Assembly (NCBI GenBank): GCA_049968515.1
Contig: JBMFQR010000015.1
Span: forward strand, 1-48,049
Source: JAOACQ01 sp049968515
GTDB lineage: Bacteria; Spirochaetota; Brevinematia; Brevinematales; JAOACQ01
Length of the DNA: 48,049 nucleotides
Direction: 5' to 3'
Shown here piece after piece: positions 32,839 to 41,226 of this stretch. The notes below the pieces were generated by a model, which saw only the letters and a program-made list of their open reading frames with translations, was not told where the DNA came from and ran no database searches. Within the stretch, counting starts at the first letter, position 1; each line of letters starts with the position of its first letter. The translations under genes and the position numbers were made by a program.

Positions 32839-34860
32839 ATGGAAAAATATCTGGTTACTTCTGCTCTCCCCTATGCAAATGGTCCAATTCATTTAGGACA
32901 TCTTGCTGGTGCTTACTTGCCTGCTGATGTATTTGTAAGGTTTTTACGCTTAAACGGGGATGATGTTGTTTATATATGTGGTAGTGATGAACATGGGGTT
33001 CCCATTACTTTGAGGGCTGATAGTGAAGGAATAAGTCCGAGAGAGGTTGTTGATAAATATCATAAGAATATGTATGAAAGTTTCAAGAAAATGCATATAG
33101 ATTTTGACAATTTTTCCGGAACAGCAAGGCCGATGCACTATAAATTATCACAACATTTCTTTATGAACCTTTATGAAGCAGGGCACATTGTTAAAAAGAC
33201 AGAGAAGCAATATTTTGACGAAAAGGCTAAAAAGTTTTTGCCCGATAGATACATAGAAGGAAAATGTCCACATTGTGGTTATGAGAGGGCGAGAGGTGAC
33301 CAGTGTGATAAATGTGGAAAACTTCTAAATCCAATGGAGCTTATTGAACCTAAAAGCGTTATTACGGGCGAGAAACCTGTTATAAAGGAAACAACTCACT
33401 GGTATTTCAAGCTTCAGGATTTTGAAGAAAGACTTGTCGAGTGGATAGGCTCGAAAACAAATTGGAAAGAGAATGTCAGAAACTTTGTATTAGGCTGGAT
33501 AAAAAAAGAGGGGTTAAGGGAGCGTGCCATTACGAGGGATATTGATTGGGGAGTCCCTGTCCCCCTTGAAGAGGCAGAGGGCAAAGTCTTATATGTATGG
33601 TTTGATGCTCCCATTGGCTATATATCTTCCACTATTGAATGGAGTGAAAAGATCGGACAACCAGAGAAGTGGAAAGAGTACTGGTTTGACAAAAATACAA
33701 AGCTGATTCACTTTATAGGCAAGGATAATATTCCCTTTCATGCGGTTATATGGCCAGCTATGCTTATGGGTCAGAAGGAAGAATACATTCTCCCCTATGA
33801 TATTCCAGCCAATGAATATCTGACTCTTGAGGGAGATAAATTCTCTACCTCACAAAACTGGGCACTATGGGTAGATGAGTATCTTGAGGAATTTCCACCT
33901 GATCCACTCAGATACTATCTTGCATCAAATGCTCCAGAGACAAAAGATGCAGATTTCTCCTGGAAAGCCTTTCAGTTGAAAAACAATGAGGAACTTGCAA
34001 ATATTTATGGCAACTTTGCAAACAGGGTTTTAACATTTGTAGAAAGAAAGTTTGGTGGAATTGTTCCAGATGCTTCTTATACTGACGTTGAGAGAAGTGT
34101 ATTTAATGAGGTAGAACAAAAAATAAGGGATTTAAAGGCCGCCTATGCTAATTTTTCTGTGAGAGAAGCAAGCAAGTTAATGATGGATATTGCCAGAATA
34201 GGAAATAAATATTTTGATGATACAAAGCCCTGGACACTGGATGAAGAAATAAGATTAAAGACGGTTATGAATACCTGCCTCAATCTTTTGAGAATACTCT
34301 GCGTGGCCAGTTACCCCATCATTCCCGAAACCTCTCTGAAATTGTGGGGTATGCTCGGAGAAGGGGAGAGTATTCTTGATGAAAGATGGGATAAGCTTTC
34401 AGAGAAGAGGATCAATCCAGGCCAGAAAATTGGAAAGATAGAAATATTGTTTGTAAAGTATGATGATGATGTTGTGGAAAAGCAACTGAAAAAGCTTTAC
34501 TCAAAATCAAAAAGAAAGGGGGAGGAGATGGGGTATATTACGATAGATGATTTCAAGAAAATAGATATAAGGGTTGCTGAGGTTTTAGAGGTAAATCCCA
34601 TTGAAAAATCCAATAAGCTTTTGAAGTTAAAGATTAAGGTTGGTGACGTAGAAAAGCAGATAGTGGCTGGTATAAAGCAGTTTTACAAACCTGAAGAGCT
34701 TGTAGGCAAAAAAATCATAGTGCTTAACAATCTTGAACCAGCAAAGCTTATGGGAGAGACATCAGAAGGAATGCTTCTTGCTGCCTCAAATGAAGATAAG
34801 ACCTCACTTGCGATTCTTACAGTTGACAGAGATATAGAGAACGGTTCAAAAATTAGCTAA
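32839..34860 (+). CDS. metG: Methionyl-tRNA synthetase
   Basis: A 673-residue class I synthetase. The HIGH motif appears as HLGH (18-21), the zinc knuckle as CPHCGYE...CDKCG (near 145-160), and KMSKS as KFSTS near 333. The C-terminal OB-fold tRNA-binding domain begins near 567 (ITIDDFKKIDIRVAEVLEV). All domains are complete. It is the last gene of the plus-strand run and faces glgA, with 52 bases between stops. Confidence 0.98.
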   Translation: MEKYLVTSALPYANGPIHLGHLAGAYLPADVFVRFLRLNGDDVVYICGSDEHGVPITLRADSEGISPREVVDKYHKNMYESFKKMHIDFDNFSGTARPMHYKLSQHFFMNLYEAGHIVKKTEKQYFDEKAKKFLPDRYIEGKCPHCGYERARGDQCDKCGKLLNPMELIEPKSVITGEKPVIKETTHWYFKLQDFEERLVEWIGSKTNWKENVRNFVLGWIKKEGLRERAITRDIDWGVPVPLEEAEGKVLYVWFDAPIGYISSTIEWSEKIGQPEKWKEYWFDKNTKLIHFIGKDNIPFHAVIWPAMLMGQKEEYILPYDIPANEYLTLEGDKFSTSQNWALWVDEYLEEFPPDPLRYYLASNAPETKDADFSWKAFQLKNNEELANIYGNFANRVLTFVERKFGGIVPDASYTDVERSVFNEVEQKIRDLKAAYANFSVREASKLMMDIARIGNKYFDDTKPWTLDEEIRLKTVMNTCLNLLRILCVASYPIIPETSLKLWGMLGEGESILDERWDKLSEKRINPGQKIGKIEILFVKYDDDVVEKQLKKLYSKSKRKGEEMGYITIDDFKKIDIRVAEVLEVNPIEKSNKLLKLKIKVGDVEKQIVAGIKQFYKPEELVGKKIIVLNNLEPAKLMGETSEGMLLAASNEDKTSLAILTVDRDIENGSKIS

Positions 34861-34912
34861 AAAGGTTTTTACTCTAAGGCTAAAAAAGTTCTGTGAAGCT
34901 GATTAATTATAC

Positions 34913-36403
34913 TTAATTATTTGTAGGTGCAAGTATTTTCTCGTAAACCTCAATATATTTTCTTGCAGATCTTTCCCAGTTCCATCTTTCCTTCATTCCA
35001 GCTACGACCATATTTTCCCATGCTTCAGGCTGATTTCTGTAAATATCAGTAGCCTTTTTTAATGCCTGCAAAAAATCCTCTGGTGAGTATCTGTCAAAGA
35101 GAAAGGCATTTTCACCATCTTTCAACGTATCAGCAAGTCCCCCTGTCCTCCTTGCCACAGGAATTGTCCCATATCTTAAGCTGTATAGCTGGTTGAGACC
35201 ACATGGTTCAAAACGGGATGGTAATATAAAAATGTCACTCGCAGCTTCAATATAGTGAGAGAGAGGAATGTTGAACTCAGTAAAAGATAAAACTTTTCCC
35301 CAAAACCTTTTTTCTATTTCCTTTAATTTTGTTTCATATTCCTTCTTCCCTTTTCCTAAAACAACAAAGTAACTATCAAGATTGACAATTTCTTCAATTA
35401 CCTGAAATATTATATCGAAACCCTTCTGGTCTACAAGCCTTGAAATTATGGAAATAAGAGGCTTTGAAATATCTGGATCTTTTATACCATAGTCTTTTAA
35501 AAAGATCTCCTTTATCTTCTTTTTATTTTCGAGGGAATCAATGTCATAATTGATGGAAAATCTATTCTTCAAATATACATCTTTTGATGGATCCCACTCA
35601 TCATAGTCCACACCATTGACTATGCCAAAAAGCTTGTTTTCTAAATTTTTCTGGTGCAGTATATCCTCAAGCCCATTGCCATATTCGACAGTCTGAATTT
35701 CCTTCGCATATGTTTCACTTACTGTAAGAATGCAATCAGAAAAGACAATTCCACCCTTAAGAAGGTTTAAATGCCCATAGAACTCAAGTCCATCCTTGTT
35801 GTAATATTTCCAGTCTATGCCTGTAATGTTAAACTGATCAATCGAAAAGATTCCCTGATAGGAAAGGTTATGAATCAGAAGTACTGATTTAGTTTCTTTA
35901 AAAAAGCCATAGTTTTTATTCGTTTTTAGATAAACAGGTATAAGGCTTGTCTGCCAGTCATTAACCTGAATTATGTGTGGTTTAAAGTTTATTTTTATAC
36001 AAGTTTCTAACACCGCTTTTGAAAAAAAGGTAAATCTTTCAAGACTATCCGGATAATCAAGATTTGTGTTGATATCTGTATAGATTCCATCCCTGTTGAA
36101 ATATGAAGGCTGATTGATAAAGTAGCAGGTTACATCATCATTTGTAACCTCAAAGACCTCAAATGGAATCGTTCTGTCTGCAATTTTGATTTCCTGATTT
36201 GTGGTTAACTTCAAGCCGGGACTACTATCAGTGAAGTACTCCTTTACTGTCTTATAGAATGGAATGAAAAGCCTTACATCAGAGTCTGGCAAAAGCCTCT
36301 TAATGCTTTTTGTAAGTGCACCAACCACATCTGCAAGTCCTCCTACCTTTGCGAATGGTACAGCTTCACTTGCAACAAAAAGTAATTTTAAATTCTTTTC
36401 CAT
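34913..36403 (-). CDS. glgA: Glycogen synthase (GT5)
   Basis: A 496-residue starch/glycogen synthase using ADP- or UDP-glucose. It has the N-terminal KVGGLADVVGALTKSI loop, IIQVNDWQTSLIPVYLK, SIISRLVDQKGFDII and the C-terminal donor site PSRFEPCGLNQLYSLRYGTI with RRTGGLADT. ATG 36403 has AGGAAAG upstream; an in-frame extension of 20 codons lacks support. It implies glycogen storage, fitting the GH57 enzyme elsewhere in the window. Confidence 0.96.
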   Translation of the reverse strand: MEKNLKLLFVASEAVPFAKVGGLADVVGALTKSIKRLLPDSDVRLFIPFYKTVKEYFTDSSPGLKLTTNQEIKIADRTIPFEVFEVTNDDVTCYFINQPSYFNRDGIYTDINTNLDYPDSLERFTFFSKAVLETCIKINFKPHIIQVNDWQTSLIPVYLKTNKNYGFFKETKSVLLIHNLSYQGIFSIDQFNITGIDWKYYNKDGLEFYGHLNLLKGGIVFSDCILTVSETYAKEIQTVEYGNGLEDILHQKNLENKLFGIVNGVDYDEWDPSKDVYLKNRFSINYDIDSLENKKKIKEIFLKDYGIKDPDISKPLISIISRLVDQKGFDIIFQVIEEIVNLDSYFVVLGKGKKEYETKLKEIEKRFWGKVLSFTEFNIPLSHYIEAASDIFILPSRFEPCGLNQLYSLRYGTIPVARRTGGLADTLKDGENAFLFDRYSPEDFLQALKKATDIYRNQPEAWENMVVAGMKERWNWERSARKYIEVYEKILAPTNN

Positions 36404-36486
36404 TTTCTTTCCTGATTTTTTATCCCTTTGATAATATCTTAAAATAAATATTTTAAAAGTCAAGAAAATAAGTATTCAAGGAAAAT

Positions 36487-36515
36487 TTGAATTTCTGGGA
36501 AAAAGGTTTTATACT
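36487..36515 (+). promoter_or_regulatory. Promoter of the RnfB-like/lpxD/rsmA operon
   Basis: -35 TTGAAT (36487-36492), 17-base spacer, -10 TATACT (36510-36515), about 45 bases before ATG 36561. Confidence 0.5.
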
Positions 36516-36560
36516 TAATATACCTGTATCTAAAATGTTTTTTAATATGGAGACATAAAT

Positions 36561-36842
36561 ATGTTGATTTTGAATTCAATGCTGGTTATGTTTGGCATCA
36601 GTCTGGTCTTAGGAACTATGATTGCAATCTTTAGCAAGGTTTTTGAAATTAAGAAAGACCCATTACTTGAAGAGCTTGTTGCTGCCTTACCTGCTTATAA
36701 TTGCGGTGCATGTGGCTTCCCCGGTTGTGAGCAGTATGCAGAGGCAGTTTATAAAAAGGAAGCACCCCCTTCCAAATGTGCTCCGGGTGGGAAGGAAGTT
36801 ACAGATAAATTAAACGAAATACTGAAGAAAATTCATTCCTGA
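36561..36842 (+). CDS. Single-domain RnfB-like [4Fe-4S] membrane protein
   Basis: A 93-residue protein with one N-terminal membrane helix (about 3-27) followed by the RnfB-type cluster motif: AYNCGACGFPGCEQYAEAV with Cys48, Cys51 and Cys56, and the fourth Cys in PPSKCAPGG. This equals only the first part of RnfB; the two ferredoxin domains that follow in RnfB are absent, and no rnfACDGE genes are near. It could be a small membrane-bound electron carrier. It leads into a lipoprotein, lpxD and rsmA. Confidence 0.85.
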   Translation: MLILNSMLVMFGISLVLGTMIAIFSKVFEIKKDPLLEELVAALPAYNCGACGFPGCEQYAEAVYKKEAPPSKCAPGGKEVTDKLNEILKKIHS

Positions 36843-36860
36843 TAATTTTTGGGAATTTTA

Positions 36861-37502
36861 ATGAAGTTGTTTTTGAGGTTTATTTTTCCAGCCTTATTTA
36901 TCTTTTGTTGTTTATTTCTTTTGGAGTCCTGTGAGAGAAAGTTTAAGGTTTTAGATAGCAAAAAAAAGAAAGTAGAATCTTTAAGCGTGAATGTTGAAAA
37001 TCTCATAGGAACACTAAGCGTATTCGGAGAAAAGAGATATCTGGTTGAGGTCAAAAACTTTGGCTTTATGGGGGACATTTCAACAAATTTTGATGGTTCA
37101 AACCTTAGTATTTCTCTTAAAAATCTCTCAGGTGAGACAAGACTGATTTTAAACAATAAAAGAAAGATAAATTTTGATGCTTTAATTACGGGTGGGAATC
37201 TAAAGGTTTATGGAAGCAAGTTGAACTTTGAAAGGATGTATTTCGATATAAATGGCGGAGCACTCGATATTGACCTTCATAATCCCTTAAATCTTATCAT
37301 AAGCAATAATGTTGGTAATGTGAAGATAAGAATTTTAAAATATCTACCTGTGAGATTGAGATTGTCTTCTGTTGCTTCTCTTTTGAATATACCTGAAGAA
37401 TTTGTCCTCTCAAATGGAATTTTTTATTATCTGGAAAGCGAGAGTAATTTTATTGATATGGATATCTATGTAAAAATGGGAAGTGTCGAGATATCCTTCT
37501 AA
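36861..37502 (+). CDS. Hypothetical lipoprotein
   Basis: About 213 residues with a lipoprotein signal ending FLLESC (Cys about 24 from ATG 36861). The mature part is beta-rich with repeating short strands (SVNVENLIGTLSVFG, DALITGGNLKVYGSKL, FDINGGALDIDL), similar in style to LiaF/DUF4097-type beta-helix adhesin-like domains. A TTG at 36849 is an alternative start. It lies six to eighteen bases after the Fe-S gene and just before lpxD, suggesting an envelope role. Confidence 0.7.
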   Translation: MKLFLRFIFPALFIFCCLFLLESCERKFKVLDSKKKKVESLSVNVENLIGTLSVFGEKRYLVEVKNFGFMGDISTNFDGSNLSISLKNLSGETRLILNNKRKINFDALITGGNLKVYGSKLNFERMYFDINGGALDIDLHNPLNLIISNNVGNVKIRILKYLPVRLRLSSVASLLNIPEEFVLSNGIFYYLESESNFIDMDIYVKMGSVEISF

Positions 37503-37515
37503 TGGGGGGAATGTT

Positions 37516-38538
37516 ATGAAATTGTCTGAGCTTGCAGTTTTATTGGGTGGAAGGCTTTGTGGTAATGACATTGAGGTAAGTGGAATCTCAGATCTTGAAA
37601 TACAGCTTGCCGGTACAATTGCTTATGTGGAGAACAAAAAATATCTAAAATTCTTTGAAAATTCTATTGTTTCTGCCTTACTTCTCCCGGCCGAACTAAC
37701 CGCCGAGAAAAAACCATATCTGTCAGTAGAAAAACCAAAAGAGGCATTTGCCAGATTACTCGATATTTTTAACAAATATAAGGAATTAAGGCCTTTGTTG
37801 AAAGAGTCGGAATTTAAAGATGTGCTTATCGAAGATGAGGTCTCATTTGGCAGTGGGGTATATATTTATCCTTTTACCACAATTTTAATGGGGAGTGTCA
37901 TAGGAGAAAATACTATTATTTATTCGAACTGCTTTATTGGCAGGGATGTTAAAATAGGAAAAAATTGTCTTATAAAGTCCGGTGTAAAGATAGATTGCAA
38001 TGTTGAAATTGGAGATAATGTTATTATTCATCATAATGCTGTAATTGGAGGAGATGGATTTGGATATTATCAGGAAAATGGCAAAAGTTATAAGATTCCC
38101 CAGATTGGTAAGATAAGGATTGGCAATGATGTGGAGATTGGGGCTGGTGTAACCATTGATAGAGCTACAATTGGCGAAACAGTCATTGGCAATGGAGTAA
38201 AGATTGACAATCTTGTTCATATTGCCCACAATGTGAAGATAGGGGACAATTCCGTAATTGTTGCACAGGTTGGTATAGCTGGTAGCACAAAGATTGGCAA
38301 AAGTTGTATTCTTGCAGGGCAGGTTGGGGTTGCCGACCATGTTGAGATGGGAGATAATGTAATTGTGCTTGCTCAATCCGGTATAGAGTCGGGACAGAAG
38401 ATAAATTCAGGTGAGATTCTTTTTGGCACTCCTGCAAAACCAGCTATGCAGGAAAAAAGAATCGAGGCCGCTCTTTTAAGGTTACCTGATTTGCTCAAGA
38501 GAGTGTCAGAACTCGAGAAAAAATCCGGTCAAAAATGA
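37516..38538 (+). CDS. lpxD: UDP-3-O-acylglucosamine N-acyltransferase
   Basis: A 340-residue enzyme for the third step of lipid A synthesis. The N-terminal uridine-binding domain (LAVLLGGRLCGNDIEVSGI) is followed by hexapeptide repeats forming a left-handed beta helix, with the catalytic-region HIAHNVKIGDNSV and the typical ILFGTPAKPAMQEKR end. ATG 37516 has a G-run site; the longer frame starting at 37483 overlaps the lipoprotein gene and is unlikely. The stop overlaps the rsmA start. Confidence 0.96.
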   Translation: MKLSELAVLLGGRLCGNDIEVSGISDLEIQLAGTIAYVENKKYLKFFENSIVSALLLPAELTAEKKPYLSVEKPKEAFARLLDIFNKYKELRPLLKESEFKDVLIEDEVSFGSGVYIYPFTTILMGSVIGENTIIYSNCFIGRDVKIGKNCLIKSGVKIDCNVEIGDNVIIHHNAVIGGDGFGYYQENGKSYKIPQIGKIRIGNDVEIGAGVTIDRATIGETVIGNGVKIDNLVHIAHNVKIGDNSVIVAQVGIAGSTKIGKSCILAGQVGVADHVEMGDNVIVLAQSGIESGQKINSGEILFGTPAKPAMQEKRIEAALLRLPDLLKRVSELEKKSGQK

Positions 38539-39374
38539 TGATTTTTAGTAGAGAATTTAATCCTTTTTCTATCCCTTTCTTAAAGAAATTTCTGAAAGAA
38601 AATGGAATTTTCCTTTCTAAAAATAGGGGACAGAATTTTCTCATTGATAAAAATATAGCCATAAAGATTCTTGAAAATGTAAAACAGGATTCTATTGTTT
38701 TAGAGGTTGGTTCTGGGTTTGGAGCATTGACTTTCTTTCTTTCTGAAAAAGCAAAAAAGCTTTATGCACTGGAGATTGATGGTAAAATTTACAATATTCT
38801 TAAGAAGATTTTTGGAGAGGATCAAAAAGTGTGCTTATTGAATGAGGATTTTTTAAAATTTAAGATGGAAAAATTACCAGAAGAAAAGATATTTTTTGTA
38901 TCAAATTTACCTTATTCCATTTCAGGCGAGGCTATAAGAAGGTTTATTGAAGAAAAGCGATTTGAAGCCGGTATTGTAATGCTTCAGAAGGATTTTGTTG
39001 AGAGGATGCTTTCATTACCGGGTGAGAAGGGCTATGGTGTGCTTTCTATCCTTTCGCATTTTTATCTTAATGTTGAAAAGCTTTTTTCAGTTAGCAGAAA
39101 TTGTTTTTTCCCTACCCCTTCTGTCGATTCAATAGTCGTAAAGCTTACAAAGAAGGATTGTGACCTGCCGCATAAAAGCTTTGCAGATTTTTTGAAGAAA
39201 GTCTTTTCGAGAAGAAGAAAGATCCTTTCCAATAGCTTGAAGGAGCTTAGTTTTTCAAGGGAAGACATCCTGAACTGCAAAGTTGACTTAAAGATAAGAC
39301 CTGAAAATCTTGAGCTGGAAAGCTGGGCTATTTTATTTGAATATTATCAATCTCATAAATCTCCGGGACAGTAG
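38535..39374 (+). CDS. rsmA: 16S rRNA adenine dimethyltransferase (KsgA)
   Basis: A 279-residue enzyme that dimethylates two adenines near the 3' end of 16S rRNA. SAM-binding motif VLEVGSGFGALTFFL and YALEID are clear; the catalytic NLPYSISGEAI and the C-terminal helical domain with PTPSVDSIVVKL are present. It starts four bases inside lpxD (ATGA overlap). Its last 47 bases overlap the opposite-strand LolA-like gene. Confidence 0.96.
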   Translation: MMIFSREFNPFSIPFLKKFLKENGIFLSKNRGQNFLIDKNIAIKILENVKQDSIVLEVGSGFGALTFFLSEKAKKLYALEIDGKIYNILKKIFGEDQKVCLLNEDFLKFKMEKLPEEKIFFVSNLPYSISGEAIRRFIEEKRFEAGIVMLQKDFVERMLSLPGEKGYGVLSILSHFYLNVEKLFSVSRNCFFPTPSVDSIVVKLTKKDCDLPHKSFADFLKKVFSRRRKILSNSLKELSFSREDILNCKVDLKIRPENLELESWAILFEYYQSHKSPGQ

Positions 39375-39975
39375 ATGTGCCCTTGTTGAATGACTTGGAT
39401 ATAAATTTGTAGGGTATCGAATATTTATCAATGTCTCTGTAAATAATGATTGTAGAGTTCAGTAAATCCTTTCCAATCTCATAATCAATCCTTAATATCT
39501 TATTGATTCTGTTGTCAACATACAATAATACCTTGTTTTCTGAATTCCTCACATTGAGTTTTAAAATGGTGGTATTTTCGCTTTCATGTTCGATGGATAT
39601 GTCATATTTCCTCAATGTGTTTGTGTCGGTTTTTGCAAGAAGGAGATCAAAGGCAAAAATCTGACGGGGTAAATTTCTATACATATCCTTATACAACTCA
39701 TCTACATTCTTTACATTAAACTCGACTCCACTTTTTTTGGAATAGGCAACCTCGACATATATATCTTTTTTCGGGTCGATATATGAGCTTTTCGGAATGT
39801 TTTTTAAGTTTTTTTCTACACTTTTTGCCTTAAGCCTTCCATTAAAAGAATCTGGCAATGCAGATAGAATTTTACTATGCACATCAAGAAAGATAGCTTC
39901 TGCTTTACTTTCTTCACCAGATAAAAGAGTTAAACCAGTTAACATTAAAATAACTAAAAATGTTAGCTTTTTCAT
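39328..39975 (-). CDS. Exported LolA-like outer-membrane lipoprotein-sorting protein
   Basis: A 215-residue protein with a signal peptide (1-19, MLTGLTLLSG). The mature part resembles LolA-type half-barrels: FDLLLAK, then LKLNVRNSENKVLLYVDNRI and a TIIIYRDIDKYSIPYKFISK block like the IPYKI strand of the family. It would carry lipoproteins or bind lipids in the periplasm. GGAAGGAG precedes ATG 39975; the ORF upstream of it is not used. It follows the orphan ABC ATPase on the same strand. Confidence 0.65.
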   Translation of the reverse strand: MKKLTFLVILMLTGLTLLSGEESKAEAIFLDVHSKILSALPDSFNGRLKAKSVEKNLKNIPKSSYIDPKKDIYVEVAYSKKSGVEFNVKNVDELYKDMYRNLPRQIFAFDLLLAKTDTNTLRKYDISIEHESENTTILKLNVRNSENKVLLYVDNRINKILRIDYEIGKDLLNSTIIIYRDIDKYSIPYKFISKSFNKGTSTVPEIYEIDNIQIK

Positions 39976-40057
39976 TTTCTCCTTCCTTATTATCGAAATT
40001 GTATTGAGCAACACTACCGTTAGCCTGTGCACCTGTAAATATTTTAACACAAAAATT

Positions 40058-41176
40058 TCAAAAACTAAAGTATTTTTTGAATCCAAACCACACAATGTCG
40101 CCTTTTTTGAAAGTATCTTTTTCTTTTGAGTATATGAGAAATTCTTTTTCCTTATACCTTATTCCCACTATTTGTCTTTTGTTTCTTACAGATAGAGAGG
40201 TAAAGAAACATTCTCCTCTAAGCAACGAATTTTCTTTTGTTTTCTTGAGAATAAAGTCATCAGGTCTGACACCGATAAACCTACCTTCCATTTCAGATGA
40301 TATACCCACTCCATCAAATACAACGAGAGAGGGAAGTTCAACAAAGGGATTTATAAATTCTGCCACAAACAAATTTTTTGGAGAATTGTAGAGCTCTTCA
40401 AAACTTCCTTCCTGTATTATCTCCCCATTGTCCATCACAACAATTTTATCTCCCATAAGTATGGCTTCCTCCTGATTATGTGTGACATAGACAGTTGTGA
40501 TTTTAAATCTGACAAGAAGTTTCTTAAGCTGGATTCTGTATTTTTCCCTCAGATGTGCATCGAGATTTGACAATGGTTCATCCATAAGAAAAAGCTCCGG
40601 GTCTCTTGTTATACATCTGCCAATAGCCACTCTCTGTCTCTCTCCCCCCGAGAGTGTTGAAGGAAACCTTCCAAAAAGATGTTTCTTTTCTATCTCAAGC
40701 AAAGAGCATGTTTCTGAAAGTCTTTCTTCCATAACAAGTGAATCCACTTTCTTTCCAAAAATGAATTTTGAAAGAATATTTTTTTCTGTTTCGTAACCGG
40801 GATATAGTGCATAATTTTCAAAAACGATGCCTATCTTTCTATCTTTTGGCTTTATTTTTTCTACATTTTTACCATCATATTCCACCACACCATAATCCGG
40901 GTTTATCAGACCTGCTATGATTTTTAATAATGTTGATTTTCCGGAGCCTGATGAGCCAATTATTACAGTTGTTTTGCCGTGAGGTATATGAAGATTTATA
41001 TTCTTCAATTTAAACCCCTCTCTGTTACTGACATCCAGTACATCATTGGTTATTTTTCCTGAAGTGGAAAGTCCTCCCTTTGTAATATCTCTTGTGAGAA
41101 ATAAAAATACATTCTCATATCCTCTTTTTTCGGGCAGGAGTGTTTTTGAGATATTTTTTAATACAATTTCTGCCAT
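40058..41176 (-). CDS. ABC transporter ATP-binding protein (MalK/UgpC type) with N-terminal insertion
   Basis: A 372-residue ATPase with Walker A GSSGSGKST (74-82), signature LSGGERQRVAIGR, Walker B LFLMDEPLSNLDAHLR, a His switch in YVTHNQEEA, and a C-terminal TOBE/MOP part containing FIGVRPDDFIL. These are features of sugar-importer ATPases. Walker A sits about 38 residues later than in MalK because of an extra segment (about 15-55). No permease or binding protein gene is adjacent, so it may energise transporters encoded elsewhere. Confidence 0.88.
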   Translation of the reverse strand: MAEIVLKNISKTLLPEKRGYENVFLFLTRDITKGGLSTSGKITNDVLDVSNREGFKLKNINLHIPHGKTTVIIGSSGSGKSTLLKIIAGLINPDYGVVEYDGKNVEKIKPKDRKIGIVFENYALYPGYETEKNILSKFIFGKKVDSLVMEERLSETCSLLEIEKKHLFGRFPSTLSGGERQRVAIGRCITRDPELFLMDEPLSNLDAHLREKYRIQLKKLLVRFKITTVYVTHNQEEAILMGDKIVVMDNGEIIQEGSFEELYNSPKNLFVAEFINPFVELPSLVVFDGVGISSEMEGRFIGVRPDDFILKKTKENSLLRGECFFTSLSVRNKRQIVGIRYKEKEFLIYSKEKDTFKKGDIVWFGFKKYFSF

Positions 41177-41226
41177 AAATACCTCTATCTTGAAAGCAAA
41201 GAGAGAATTGCCTCTGCAACTTCGCG

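Noticed and set aside
36561..36842. Start of an Rnf electron-transport operon
   Set aside because: Only the first RnfB domain is present and the neighbours are a lipoprotein, lpxD and rsmA.
37483..37515. Earlier start for lpxD
   Set aside because: It overlaps the upstream lipoprotein coding end, and family alignment starts at MKLSELAVLLGG with its own ribosome binding site.
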